Shown piece by piece: positions 16,958 to 25,876 of a DNA stretch of 64,000 nucleotides. The stretch is from Pelomonas dachongensis (lineage in GTDB: Bacteria; Pseudomonadota; Gammaproteobacteria; Burkholderiales; Burkholderiaceae_C): assembly GCF_043555865.1 (NCBI RefSeq), contig NZ_JBIGHY010000001.1, positions 124,001-188,000 of the forward strand, in the 5' to 3' direction. The translations under genes and the position numbers were made by a program. How positions within the stretch are numbered: the first letter of the stretch is position 1; every line of letters begins with the position of its first letter. The notes below the pieces were generated by a model. That model saw only the letters and a program-made list of their open reading frames with translations. It was not told the origin of the DNA and searched no databases.

Positions 16958-18106
16958 ATGAATACCCCTGCCCGCCTGCCCTTCCTCGACGGTCTGCGCG
17001 TCTGCGCGTTCGCGCTGCTGATCCCCTATCACGTCGGCATGTATTACGTGACGTGGGACTGGCACGTGAAGAGCCCCGCCGCCAGCGACGCCGTGGAGCC
17101 CTTCATGCAGCTCAGCTCGCCGTGGCGGCTGAGCTTGCTGTTCCTCATCGCCGGCGCGGCCTGCCGGGACCTGTTTGCCCGGCGCGGCCTGTTGGGAACG
17201 GTCAAGGATCGCTCGCAACGGCTGCTGCTGCCGCTGCTGTTCGGCATGGCCGTCATCGTCACGCCGCAGGCCTACTACGAGGTGCTGACCCAGGCGCCGG
17301 AGTTGCTGCCAGGTGATGGCGGCTACCTGGACTTCTGGGCGGCCTATCTTCAGGGCGGCCGCTACTGCCGCGGCGACGACTGCATGCGGGTGCCCACCTG
17401 GAACCACCTGTGGTTCCTGCCCTATCTGTGGGTGTACGCGCTGCTCGGCGCCGCCGTGGTGGCGCTGTGGCGCCGGCCGCTTCCCGCGATGGATCTCCCC
17501 GCCTGGGCGTGGATGCTGTTGCCGGCCCTGCCGTTGGCGCTGCTGCGCGTGTGGGTGATGCCGCACTGGCCGTCGACCCACGATCTCGTTCACGACCTCT
17601 ACAACCACGCGCAGTACGTCCTGGTGTTCGCCCTTGGCTGGGCCAGCCGCACCCCGCTGGCGCAGGGGCTGTGGCCGGCCGCGTTGTGTCTACGTTGGGT
17701 GGCGTTGGGTGTCTCGCTGGGATCGTGGGCGCTGCTGCAGGCTTATGGCCGTGCGTATGCCGATACGCCGCCGCCTGAGGCACTGCTGGTCGCGGCGCGC
17801 ACGCTGCGCGGCGCGCTGACCTGGTGGGCCATGCTCGCCTGCTGCGGCTGGGCGCAGCGCGCCTTCAGTCGTGAATCACCGTTGCTTCGTGCGGCGGCCG
17901 GCGCGGTGTTCTGTCTCTACATCCTGCACCAGAGCGTCATCGTGGTGCTGAGCCAGTGGTTGAAACCGCTGGCCCTGCCCTGGGGGCTGGAAGCGGTGCT
18001 GCTGATTGTGCTGACCTTCGCGCTCTGCGCGCTGGCCTATGCGGGTGCACGCCGCGTGCCGGGTCTCGCGCTGCTGCTGGGCATCCAGCGCCACCGGCGG
18101 TGCTAG
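16958..18106 (+). CDS. acyltransferase-3 family membrane protein
   Basis: This 382-residue integral membrane protein with about ten helices belongs to the acyltransferase-3 superfamily, with resemblance to OpgC (MdoC) succinyltransferases. The N-terminal FLDGLRVCAFALLIPYHVGMY contains the conserved Arg and catalytic-type His of the family. These enzymes O-acylate sugars, glucans or peptides at the membrane. The next gene starts 9 bases after the stop, so they may be cotranscribed. The acceptor cannot be inferred. Confidence 0.85.
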   Translation: MNTPARLPFLDGLRVCAFALLIPYHVGMYYVTWDWHVKSPAASDAVEPFMQLSSPWRLSLLFLIAGAACRDLFARRGLLGTVKDRSQRLLLPLLFGMAVIVTPQAYYEVLTQAPELLPGDGGYLDFWAAYLQGGRYCRGDDCMRVPTWNHLWFLPYLWVYALLGAAVVALWRRPLPAMDLPAWAWMLLPALPLALLRVWVMPHWPSTHDLVHDLYNHAQYVLVFALGWASRTPLAQGLWPAALCLRWVALGVSLGSWALLQAYGRAYADTPPPEALLVAARTLRGALTWWAMLACCGWAQRAFSRESPLLRAAAGAVFCLYILHQSVIVVLSQWLKPLALPWGLEAVLLIVLTFALCALAYAGARRVPGLALLLGIQRHRRC

Positions 18107-18115
18107 CGTGTGCGC

Positions 18116-19216
18116 ATGAAACCCCTTCGCGCCCTCTTCGCACTTTCCGCGTTTCTTGCCCTCTTCACCGGCGCGCACGCGCAGACTCCCGCTGCGGAAG
18201 CTGCCTACGCCACCGCGCGGACAATGATCGCCGACCAGCAGCGCCTGCTGGCGCCCCAGGCTGTCGAGATCAGCGAGGCGGTCGAGTTGGGCGGATTGAA
18301 GCAGTGGATCACCATTCGTGGCAGCGACCGCGCCAACCCGGTCCTCATCTATGTGCACGGCGGCCCGGGTGCCGCGGAGATGGGGCGCAGCTGGCCTTAC
18401 CAGCGTGGCTGGGAGGACTTCTTCACCGTTGTGCAGTGGGACCAGCGCGGTACCGGCAAGACGCTGCGCCACGGCGGCGAGGCGGCCAACAAGGCACAAC
18501 TGACACGGGCGCGCATGGCGCAGGATCTCATCGAGCTGATGGCGCTGCTGCGCCAGCGGCTGGGTGTCGAACGCGTGGTGCTGCTGGGGCACTCGTGGGG
18601 CAACGTCATCGGCATGGACGCGGCGATGGCCAAGCCCGAGTGGGTCAGCGCGTACGTCGGCGTGGGGCCACTGATGAACCTGCAGGCCAACGAGCGGGCG
18701 CAATACGAGGCGCTGCTGGCCGAGGCCCGCCGGCGCAACGACGCGACCGCGCTGGCCGAGCTGCAGGCCATCGCGCCGTACCCGGGGGAGGGCGAGATCC
18801 CGTTTGCCAAGGTCAACGTGGCGCGCAAATGGGTGCAGGCCTATGGCGGGCTGGCGGCCTACCGCGACAACGCCGACTTCTATTTCCGCGCCGCACGGCT
18901 GTCACCGTACTACGCATTTGAGGATCGACTCGCCATTGACCAGGGCGGCCAGCTGTCGGTGCCGGCACTGCTGCCCGACATGAGGCGGGCCGACCACCTG
19001 CAGATCCGCGCGACGCGGTTTCCGGTGCTGATGTTCCTGGGCCGTCACGACCTGACGACGCCGGCCTCCGTCATCGAACCCTGGCTTGCGCAGCTGAAGG
19101 CGCCAGTCAAGAAGCTGGTGTGGTTCGAGCACTCGGCCCACCTGGCGCCGCACGAGGAGCCGGGGCGCTTCCTCGTCAGCCTGGTGGAGCAGGTGCGGCC
19201 GCTGGCGCTTCGTTAG
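18116..19216 (+). CDS. secreted prolyl-aminopeptidase-like alpha/beta hydrolase (S33)
   Basis: This 366-residue protein starts with a Sec signal peptide cleaved near residue 22 (GAHA-QTP). The alpha/beta hydrolase fold shows the oxyanion HGGPG (residues 81-85), WDQRGTGKT, and nucleophile Ser160 in GHSWGN. The HGGPG plus DQRGxG pair is typical of peptidase family S33, the proline iminopeptidases. The C-terminal His is in EHSAHLAPHEE. ATG 18116 gives the signal peptide directly; an in-frame GTG two codons earlier is less likely. Its last 41 bases overlap, on the opposite strand, the end of the cyanophycinase-like gene. Confidence 0.85.
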   Translation: MKPLRALFALSAFLALFTGAHAQTPAAEAAYATARTMIADQQRLLAPQAVEISEAVELGGLKQWITIRGSDRANPVLIYVHGGPGAAEMGRSWPYQRGWEDFFTVVQWDQRGTGKTLRHGGEAANKAQLTRARMAQDLIELMALLRQRLGVERVVLLGHSWGNVIGMDAAMAKPEWVSAYVGVGPLMNLQANERAQYEALLAEARRRNDATALAELQAIAPYPGEGEIPFAKVNVARKWVQAYGGLAAYRDNADFYFRAARLSPYYAFEDRLAIDQGGQLSVPALLPDMRRADHLQIRATRFPVLMFLGRHDLTTPASVIEPWLAQLKAPVKKLVWFEHSAHLAPHEEPGRFLVSLVEQVRPLALR

Positions 19217-20444
19217 CCGGCGGCAGCGGCGTGAACAGCGGGCTGGCCATGCGCACGGGCGTCACGTCCAGCCGCACCTTCAACACCGTGTAGTCGTCGC
19301 CGCCCAGCGCGTTGCTGAACCAGCCGACGGTGCCCGGGCCCTTGTAGAGCCTGAACTCGAAGCCCAACTCTGGCGACAGGTCGCCGGGCCGCGGACGCAC
19401 GCGGTAGGCCAGGCCGCGCACCTCGGGCGAGCGGGCATCCAGCAGCTGCGTCATCGCGTTGACGAGGGTGTTGTCGGCCAGCATGTCCATGAAGTAGGGC
19501 TCGAACTGCAGCGCCGGTCGGTAATCGGCGGCGGCCGGGTCCAGCTTCTGGTCGCGCAGCTTGTGGGCCGCGGGCGTGGTGACGCCGGTCTTCAGGTCGT
19601 GGCGATCGCCGCGGTCCAGGTAGCTGACGAGGGCGCCGCGCAGGTTGAAGGCGGACACCCGGGCATCCGACGCCGCCTCGGACAAGTCCACCAGCAGCGC
19701 GCCGCGCGCGCCGACGATCTCGACCTCGTGGCCTTTGACGACGGCGGCCGAGTTCTCCTCGATCCCCAGACCCAGCGTGTAGCCCAGGGCCCGCATCGCC
19801 GGCAGCATGCGGCCGATGCGCCCGCGCTTGAGGAAGTGCTGGTCCACGAACAGCCCTGGCATGACGAAACCCAGCCCGAGGTCGTACTCGCGCTTGTCGC
19901 GCCACTGGCCCTTCAGGATCTGCAGGTTGTCCGGCGCGTCGCGGAACATGATGCGGCTCATGACGGCCGCGCCCGCGCTGGTGCCGGCCACCACGCCGCC
20001 GCCGTCGAACACCTGGCGGATGGCCTTCAGCATCGCGGTCGGCTCGCCGCCCGGCTGCAGCGTGTCGACGATGTACTCCTGCGCGCCGCCCGAGAAGAAC
20101 ACGCCTTTGGACGCGCTGACCTTGGCGATCAGCGCCGGGTCGTTCAGGTTGGCCCGCCAGTCGATGTCCTTCTGCCGCGGCGCGACGGGGATGACCTCGG
20201 CGTTCGCGCCCCGCCGGTTCAGCGACGCGACGATGAGGCCGGCGCTGCGCTCCGGGTTGGCCGCGGCCGTGGCGAACACCGCGATGCGCGCGCCCGGGCC
20301 GCCGGCCTCGTCGACCACGCGCTGCCAGACGGCATCGTTGTCGCTCTTGGTGGCGCCGCCGATGACGATGGCGGTGCCGGCCTGCGCGGCGACGTGAAGG
20401 CAGAGGGCCGCCGCGGCGGCAAGGCGCAACAGGAAGAAGTTCAT
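19176..20444 (-). CDS. secreted cyanophycinase-like serine peptidase (S51)
   Basis: This 422-residue protein has a signal peptide (to about residue 22) and an S51 peptidase domain. Nucleophile Ser156 lies in GTSAGAAVM, and GVFFSGGAQ and DLGLGFVMPGLFVDQHF blocks follow. Family members hydrolyse cyanophycin (multi-L-arginyl-poly-aspartate) or Asp-dipeptides. The signal peptide suggests an extracellular form acting on external polymer rather than on internal stores. About 130 residues after the core form an extra C-terminal domain of unknown role. No cyanophycin synthetase gene is in the window. Its 3-prime end overlaps the convergent S33 hydrolase by 41 bases. Confidence 0.85.
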   Translation of the reverse strand: MNFFLLRLAAAAALCLHVAAQAGTAIVIGGATKSDNDAVWQRVVDEAGGPGARIAVFATAAANPERSAGLIVASLNRRGANAEVIPVAPRQKDIDWRANLNDPALIAKVSASKGVFFSGGAQEYIVDTLQPGGEPTAMLKAIRQVFDGGGVVAGTSAGAAVMSRIMFRDAPDNLQILKGQWRDKREYDLGLGFVMPGLFVDQHFLKRGRIGRMLPAMRALGYTLGLGIEENSAAVVKGHEVEIVGARGALLVDLSEAASDARVSAFNLRGALVSYLDRGDRHDLKTGVTTPAAHKLRDQKLDPAAADYRPALQFEPYFMDMLADNTLVNAMTQLLDARSPEVRGLAYRVRPRPGDLSPELGFEFRLYKGPGTVGWFSNALGGDDYTVLKVRLDVTPVRMASPLFTPLPPANEAPAAAPAPPG

Positions 20445-20466
20445 GCCGCCATGATGGCAGCGGATT

Positions 20467-21267
20467 TCAGGCCGCAGCGCGGGCGGGCACGCCTTCGCTG
20501 AGCCACACGCAATCGCCGTGCTCGAACACGCGCACCTCGCCGGGCAGGAAGGCGGCCCAGGCTTCGTCGTGCGTCAGCGGCTCGGTGGCAACCAGCGTCA
20601 TGCGGTCGCGCGGGCCGTTCAGCAGTGCCAGGTCGACGCTCAGATCGCCGTCGCGCAAGCGAACATGACCGAACGGCGCCTGGCGGCGCAGCCAGTGCAG
20701 TCGCGTCGATGCATGTGCCAGCATCGCGCGGCCGTCGGTCAACAGCAGGTTGAAGCGGCCGTGCTCGGCAATCTCGTGAAGCCACGGTGTCAACGTGTCG
20801 GCCAGCTCGGGCCAGTCGGGCAGCTGTTGGCCGAAGTGCTGCTGCAGCCGCTGCATCAGCCAGCAGAAGGCGCGCTCGCTGTCGGTCTGGCCGCTGGGCC
20901 GGAAGCTGCCGTCCAGTGAGGGGTGGAAGTCCTTCAGGTCGCCGTTGTGCGCGAACACCCAGGTGCGCCCGGCCCATTCGCGGCGGAAGGGGTGGCAGTT
21001 CTCCGGCGCCCGCACGCCCTGCGTGGCCTTGCGGATGTGGGCAATGATGTTGCGCGCCTGCACCGGATGCAGGCCGTAGTGCGAGGCCAGGTCGGACTCG
21101 GCAGCCGGCCGGTCCTCGACGACCACCTCGCATTGCTCGCCGGCGTGGAAGGCGACGCCCCAGCCGTCGACATGGTCTGCCGTGCGGCCACCGCGGGCGG
21201 CAAAGCCGCGCAGGGAGAAGTTGGCGGCTGCGGCCAGATGGCTGTTGAGGGCGAAAAGCTCACACAT
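20467..21267 (-). CDS. class II glutamine amidotransferase
   Basis: This 266-residue cytoplasmic protein belongs to the YafJ-type class II (Ntn) glutamine amidotransferases. The mature N-terminal nucleophile must be Cys2, which fixes the start at MCELFALN (21267) despite 41 further open codons upstream. Supporting motifs are DGWGVAFH, IAHIRKATQG, FAHNGDL and SGQTDSERAF. These proteins hydrolyse glutamine or gamma-glutamyl compounds; the acceptor for YafJ-type members is not settled. It lies divergent from the LuxR regulator. Confidence 0.9.
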   Translation of the reverse strand: MCELFALNSHLAAAANFSLRGFAARGGRTADHVDGWGVAFHAGEQCEVVVEDRPAAESDLASHYGLHPVQARNIIAHIRKATQGVRAPENCHPFRREWAGRTWVFAHNGDLKDFHPSLDGSFRPSGQTDSERAFCWLMQRLQQHFGQQLPDWPELADTLTPWLHEIAEHGRFNLLLTDGRAMLAHASTRLHWLRRQAPFGHVRLRDGDLSVDLALLNGPRDRMTLVATEPLTHDEAWAAFLPGEVRVFEHGDCVWLSEGVPARAAA

Positions 21268-21552
21268 CGGTGTCAGAGGACAGTGGTGACGACCTTGGAA
21301 CGCCGCCAGTCTGGCTGCGGATGACAGGCCCGCCAAGGAAACTTGTCTCATGAGTTCATGAGATTGCCGTTGCAGGCGTGCTTTTTTCATGGTCGACGCC
21401 GGGCTCTTTGCAATCCCTAAGGTAGGGCGACGTTGCGAACGTCACCACGCCGTGATTCGTTCACACATACATCCAGCAACATTTACGCCTCGGGGGCGGG
21501 CCGGACTCCTACGCTTTGTGGGTTGGCTCATCGCGGGCCGAGGAGTGCTGAC
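21268..21552. other. 285-base divergent intergenic region with palindrome
   Basis: This gap separates the amidotransferase (minus) and LuxR-type (plus) genes. It contains one clear symmetrical element (21346-21363). An open extension of the amidotransferase frame covers its left part but lacks the required N-terminal Cys and was not annotated. No RNA gene was recognised. Confidence 0.6.
21346..21363. promoter_or_regulatory. 18-bp near-contiguous palindrome TCTCATGA-GT-TCATGAGA
   Basis: Two perfect 8-base arms are separated by only GT, in the divergent region 79 bases before the amidotransferase start and about 190 bases before the LuxR-type gene. The size and symmetry fit a dimeric HTH operator; which protein binds is unknown. 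Confidence 0.45.
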
Positions 21553-22233
21553 ATGTGGATGACTGAGTTCACCGTGCCGGGACATGCGCCCGGTGGCCGC
21601 CCCGCCGAACGGCGGGGCGCGGCATCGCTTTCCAGCCAGTGGATGGGCCTCGTGCTGGAAGAGCTGGACCACGGCATCGTGCTGCTCAACGGCGCCGGCC
21701 GCGTGCTACACGCCAACCTGACGGCCCGGGCCGCGTTGGATGACGGCAGCCATCCGCTGGAGCTGGTCGGCCCCCACCTGCGTGCACGGCTGCTGACCGA
21801 TGCCGTGCCGCTGGCCGAAGCGCTGGAGGGCGCCGAGACCAGCGGGCGCCGCTGCCTGCTGCGCCTGGGCGACGACCATGCCGAGTGCGGTCGGGCCAAT
21901 GTGGTGGTGGTGCCGCTGAACCGCGACGTCAGCCAGGCCGCCGTGCTGCTGATCCTGGAGCGCCGCCAGCTCTGCGGCGACCTGGCCGCGCAGTGGTTCG
22001 CGCTGCGCTACCAGCTGACGCCCACCGAGACCGAGGTGCTGAAGGCGCTGTCCAACGGCGTCAAGCCCACCGACGTGGCGCGCCGCCAGGGCGTGGCCAT
22101 CTCCACCGTGCGCAGCCAGATCCAGAGCATCCGCGCCAAGAGCGGTGCTGACAGCATCGGCGAATTGATGCGCCAGCTGGCGCTGCTGCCGCCGCTGGTG
22201 TCATCGCTGCGGCCGGCCAAGGTGGTCAATTGA
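21553..22233 (+). CDS. LuxR-family transcriptional regulator
   Basis: This 226-residue protein has a C-terminal LuxR/GerE helix-turn-helix (about residues 150-215; LTPTETEVLKALSNG, then GVAISTVRSQIQSIRAK). The N-terminal half includes GIVLLNGAGRVLHAN, a PAS-like start. Such regulators usually sense a small molecule or redox/light state in the PAS-like part. The ATG at 21553 is preceded by AGGAG at 21541-21545, which favours it over the open frame extending to 21433. The Crp-family gene follows 56 bases later in the same direction, so they may be cotranscribed. Confidence 0.88.
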   Translation: MWMTEFTVPGHAPGGRPAERRGAASLSSQWMGLVLEELDHGIVLLNGAGRVLHANLTARAALDDGSHPLELVGPHLRARLLTDAVPLAEALEGAETSGRRCLLRLGDDHAECGRANVVVVPLNRDVSQAAVLLILERRQLCGDLAAQWFALRYQLTPTETEVLKALSNGVKPTDVARRQGVAISTVRSQIQSIRAKSGADSIGELMRQLALLPPLVSSLRPAKVVN

Positions 22234-22289
22234 TTGCCGTGGACTAACATCCGGCGCGCTGCGGTGCCCATTGCCCGTGGCAAGACCGG

Positions 22290-22922
22290 ATGGCTGAAGA
22301 CACGTACGACAACGAACTCCTCGTCCTGCCGCCTCCGCTGCGGCTGCTGGCCGCACGCGGCATGGCGCGCAGCCACCGCAAGGGCGTGGTGCTGATCGAG
22401 GAAGGCTCGGTCGGCGACAACCTCTACCTGATCCTGTCCGGCTCGCTGCGTGCCTACAGCAGCGACGCGCGCGGGCGCGAGATCACCTACGGCGTCTATG
22501 GCCCCGGCGAGTACGTCGGCGAGATGAGCCTGGACGGCGGACCGCGCTCGGCCAGCGTCATCACCGAGGCGGCCAGCCGGCTGGTCATGGTCACGCGGGC
22601 CAGCCTGCTGACGCACATCAGCGAGCACCCCGAGTTCGCGTTCGAGCTGCTGACCAAGGTCATCCGCCGCGCCCGCGCCGCCACGCTGTCGACCAAGCAG
22701 CTGGCGCTGAACGACGTCTACGGCCGGCTGCGCAACCTGGTGGACCAGTCCACCACCGACGGTCAGCACCTGGCGCTGACGCACCAGGGCATGGCGCAGC
22801 GCCTGGGTTGCTCGCGCGAGATGGTGTCCAAGCTGGTCAAGGACCTGGAGCTGGGCGGCTACCTGAAGCGCGTGGCGGCCGGCGAGTACCAGCGGCTGAA
22901 GACGTTGCCGGCGCGCTGGTAG
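22290..22922 (+). CDS. Crp/Fnr-family transcriptional regulator
   Basis: This 210-residue protein has a cyclic-nucleotide-type beta-barrel (residues about 20-125; LIEEGSVGDNLYLILSGSLRAY, then GPGEYVGEMSLDGGPRSASV) and a Crp-type winged helix (about 150-205; LTHQGMAQRLGCSREMVSKLVKDL). It has no N-terminal Cys cluster, so it is not an oxygen-sensing Fnr. The EMSLDGGPRSAS phosphate-binding cassette keeps the Arg and Ser that contact cyclic nucleotide in Crp, so it may bind cAMP or c-di-GMP. It ends 4 bases before the convergent M48 peptidase gene. Confidence 0.92.
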   Translation: MAEDTYDNELLVLPPPLRLLAARGMARSHRKGVVLIEEGSVGDNLYLILSGSLRAYSSDARGREITYGVYGPGEYVGEMSLDGGPRSASVITEAASRLVMVTRASLLTHISEHPEFAFELLTKVIRRARAATLSTKQLALNDVYGRLRNLVDQSTTDGQHLALTHQGMAQRLGCSREMVSKLVKDLELGGYLKRVAAGEYQRLKTLPARW

Positions 22923-22926
22923 TCCG

Positions 22927-23883
22927 TCAGCCCGCCGTCTTGGCCGGCGGCGCGACCGGGAAGCGTCGCTCCGGCCGCGGCGCGCGGCTGTACAGGCCCG
23001 CCACCTTGGGCAGATTGGCCTGGATGTCGCGGATGCGGGTGGTGTTGGCCGGGTGGGTGGACAGCCACTGCGGCGGCGCGCCCTTGCTGGCAGACATCAT
23101 CTTTTCCCACAGGCGCACGGCGGCGGACGGGTCGTAGCCGGCGCGAGCCGACAGCTCGATGCCCACCAGGTCAGCCTCGCTCTCGTCCTCGCGGCCGAAC
23201 TGCAGGTTGAGCAGCTGGCCGCCGTAGCCCGCCAGCGTGCGGCCCACGTTGCCCAGCCCGAACAAGGCGGACAGGCCCTCGACCACCAAGCCGGTCGTGG
23301 CCGACTTGCCGACCCGCTCGCGCGCATGCTCGCGCAGCGCATGCGCCACCTCGTGGCCCATGATGGCGGCGACCTCGTCGTCCTCCAGCTGCAGCTTGTC
23401 CAGGATGCCGTAGTAGAAGGCGATCTTGCCGCCTGGCATGCAAAAGGCGTTCAGCTGAGGGCTGGCGAGCAGGTTCACGTCCCAGCGCCATTGGCGGGCG
23501 CGCTCGTTCCACTCGTAGCTGACCGGGATGATGCGTTGCGCGATGTAGCGCAGCCGCTGCACCTGCGGGTGGTTGGCGGGCGCCAGCGCCTGCTGCTGCT
23601 GGGCCTCGCGCATCATCTGCGCGTATTGCTGGCTGCCGGCCTGCTCCAGCTGCTCGGCCGAGACCACCTTGGTGGCCCAGCTTTTCTTGCCGACGTCGAC
23701 GCCCTCGCGCGCCCAGGCCGGCGCGAACGCCGCGGCGCCCAGCAGGCCCGTGAACAGCCGTCGCCCGCGCAGGCGGGGCGGCGCGCACCGGCCGGCGGCG
23801 CAATCGGCGCACGCACCGAACAGGCGCTGCGGCGGGTTGGAGAACTGCAGGTCGTCGCGGACGATGAAGTCGTGGTCAGCCAT
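22927..23883 (-). CDS. M48-family zinc metallopeptidase with Cys-containing N-terminal extension
   Basis: This 318-residue protein (from MADHD) carries the zinc motif HEVAH (177-181) and the third-ligand region EDESEADLVGIELSARAGYDP of M48/BepA/LoiP-type peptidases, which process outer-membrane proteins. An RR-containing signal (RGRRLFTGLLGAAAFAPAWA, about residues 39-58) indicates export, possibly by Tat. Unusually, about 40 residues precede it, including Cys25, Cys28 and Cys33 (CADCAAGRC). Met at residue -3 is an alternative start. If translation began later the Cys cluster would be lost, so the true start matters. It is divergent from the flavin reductase. Confidence 0.87.
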   Translation of the reverse strand: MADHDFIVRDDLQFSNPPQRLFGACADCAAGRCAPPRLRGRRLFTGLLGAAAFAPAWAREGVDVGKKSWATKVVSAEQLEQAGSQQYAQMMREAQQQQALAPANHPQVQRLRYIAQRIIPVSYEWNERARQWRWDVNLLASPQLNAFCMPGGKIAFYYGILDKLQLEDDEVAAIMGHEVAHALREHARERVGKSATTGLVVEGLSALFGLGNVGRTLAGYGGQLLNLQFGREDESEADLVGIELSARAGYDPSAAVRLWEKMMSASKGAPPQWLSTHPANTTRIRDIQANLPKVAGLYSRAPRPERRFPVAPPAKTAG

Positions 23884-23941
23884 GGATGGCATTGTGCGGT
23901 GATCGGTCAGGCACCGTCGTAGGACTGGCGACAATCACGCC

Positions 23942-24418
23942 ATGGACAGCCAGCAATTCCGCGCCGCCCTCGGCATGTTCGCCACCGGCGTGACCGTCGT
24001 CACCGTGCGCTCGGCGGACGGCGGCCTCGTGGGCCTGACGGCCAACTCGTTCAATTCCGTGTCGCTGGACCCGCCGCTGGTGCTGTGGAGCCTGGCGCGC
24101 CGCGCCGGCTCGCTGCCGACGTTCACGCACGGCACGCACTACGCGATCAACATCCTTGCGGCCGACCAGAAGGAACTGGCCCAGCGCTTCGCGATGCGCG
24201 ACATCGACCGCTTCGCGGGCGTGTCCTGGCGGGAGGGGGCGGGCGGCGCGCCGGTGCTGGACGGCGCCGTGGCCGTGTTCGAGTGCGCCAACCGCAGCCG
24301 CTACGAGGAGGGCGACCACGTCATCTTCGTCGGCGAGGTGGAGCGCTGCACCGCGCGGCCGGGCGCGCAGCCGCTGATCTTCCACGGCGGACGGTACTTC
24401 ACCGAGCTGCCGATCTGA
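23942..24418 (+). CDS. flavin reductase family protein
   Basis: This 158-residue protein is of the flavin reductase (FMN-binding split barrel) family. FATGVTVVTVRSADG and GLTANSFNSVSLDPPLVLWSL are the typical N-terminal blocks that hold FMN, and DHVIFVGEVE with FHGGRY closes the domain. These enzymes supply reduced FMN/FAD to two-component monooxygenases, or act as oxidoreductases by themselves. No partner monooxygenase is encoded nearby, so the recipient is unknown. It ends 9 bases before the convergent permease gene. Confidence 0.9.
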   Translation: MDSQQFRAALGMFATGVTVVTVRSADGGLVGLTANSFNSVSLDPPLVLWSLARRAGSLPTFTHGTHYAINILAADQKELAQRFAMRDIDRFAGVSWREGAGGAPVLDGAVAVFECANRSRYEEGDHVIFVGEVERCTARPGAQPLIFHGGRYFTELPI

Positions 24419-24427
24419 CACTCGTTG

Positions 24428-25876
24428 TCAGCTGAGTCTGCCGACGGGCAGTGCGGTCGGCGCCCTTTCGAGCGCGCGCCAGCGCCACGCCAACAAGCCG
24501 ACCGACAGCGCAGGCACCGCAACGGCCAGCAGCGCCATCGGCACGCCCAGCTGCGACAGCCCGTACAGGGCCCCGGTCAACGCTAAGAACGCGAGCACGG
24601 GCCATACCGTCGTCAGCACCTGCGGCGCACGCATGGTGGCGGTGCGGCGGGTGAGATTGACCGCCATCACGGGGAGCGCGGCCAGCGGCAGGCACAGCAG
24701 CCAGCGGTTGCTGGCCACCAGGCCCAATGCCAGGAGCACGAGGCTGGTGCCCAACCAGGCCCCGGCCGCGTTGCACAGATGGCCCACCGCCACGGCGCGG
24801 CTCAGCGCCACGCCGCGCGGCATGCCGGGCACCAGGCACAGCAGGGCCTGTTCGCGCCGGCTCTCCCATAACGCCGTGGGCAGCGCGAAGACGGGGTTGA
24901 AGCCCATGCTGGCGATGGCGACGCCCATGCCGAAGGCGCCAGGCAGAAACGCCTTCAGCGGCACGTGCATCACGAGGGACACCGCGGTGAATGCGATGAG
25001 CACCAGGGAGGCCAGCGTGCCAATGCCCATCAGCTGGTACATCCAATGGTGCGCGCCATGCAACACCACGTGGGCCCGGGCCATCACGCTGGCCGCGCGG
25101 CCGTTGTCGGCGCGTGCAAGCAGCCGGCGCTGCCAGGCGTCCACCACCGCGCCAAAGGGACGCGTCATCCATTCGATCGGTCGCCCCCACGCTGCCGCGT
25201 TGGCCGGCCGGCCGTCCAACTGCAGGCGCATGGCGCTGCGCATCAGCGTCTGGCGGGCGTAGCGGTCACGGTGACGGGCACCGCCGGCGTCGAAGGCCAG
25301 CACCACCAGCGCCGCTTGGATCAGCAGCCCGCCAACCACCATTGCGGCGGTGTGCGCGCTCCATAGCTCAGCCAGTGCCTGGGCAGCCGGTGCCAGCCAG
25401 CCGCTGAAAGCGCCCAGCAGCGGTGACATCAACGTGAACAGCAGCCACAGCCACACCATGCGCGACGACCACAGCAGAAACACGGCGATGAAGCCGCAGG
25501 TCAGCAGCAGCCCGGGCGCCGTGCCGCTGGGCGGAAAGATGGCCCACAGCAGCAGCGTGGACAGCCCTGTGCACAGCGTCCAGCCCAGCAGCGCGGCGCG
25601 CCTGAGCGTGCGCACGTGGCCAGGCATGGTGCGTGCGGTGGTCGGATGATTCTGTTCCTGCAGGCTACCGCACACAGCCAGCCAGACGCCCAGCCCCACC
25701 AGCAGCAAAAGGCCGGCCACCAACAGCCAGCCGGTTTCTGGCGGCAGCGCGATCAGCCCCGTCATGCCAATTAGCACCAACAGCGCCATCACGAGCCGGC
25801 GGCCCAGTGGTGCGTTGAGGTCGCGCTGCCGCCAGAAGGCCAGCAGCACTTGCGAGTAGCGCGCGGCGGTGCTCAT
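24428..25876 (-). CDS. membrane component of YtrABC-type ABC transporter
   Basis: This 482-residue polytopic protein has about twelve hydrophobic helices and no recognised catalytic motif. The first 200 residues (LIGMTGLIALPP, WLLVAGLLLLVGLGVWLAV) and last 200 each carry helix clusters separated by a polar loop containing RPIEWMTRPFGAVVDAWQRR. Its ATG shares one base with the stop of the ATPase gene (TGATG), so it is the likely permease of a GntR-ATPase-permease operon. Function is assigned by context only. Similar operons respond to cell-wall antibiotics in other bacteria. Confidence 0.7.
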   Translation of the reverse strand: MSTAARYSQVLLAFWRQRDLNAPLGRRLVMALLVLIGMTGLIALPPETGWLLVAGLLLLVGLGVWLAVCGSLQEQNHPTTARTMPGHVRTLRRAALLGWTLCTGLSTLLLWAIFPPSGTAPGLLLTCGFIAVFLLWSSRMVWLWLLFTLMSPLLGAFSGWLAPAAQALAELWSAHTAAMVVGGLLIQAALVVLAFDAGGARHRDRYARQTLMRSAMRLQLDGRPANAAAWGRPIEWMTRPFGAVVDAWQRRLLARADNGRAASVMARAHVVLHGAHHWMYQLMGIGTLASLVLIAFTAVSLVMHVPLKAFLPGAFGMGVAIASMGFNPVFALPTALWESRREQALLCLVPGMPRGVALSRAVAVGHLCNAAGAWLGTSLVLLALGLVASNRWLLCLPLAALPVMAVNLTRRTATMRAPQVLTTVWPVLAFLALTGALYGLSQLGVPMALLAVAVPALSVGLLAWRWRALERAPTALPVGRLS

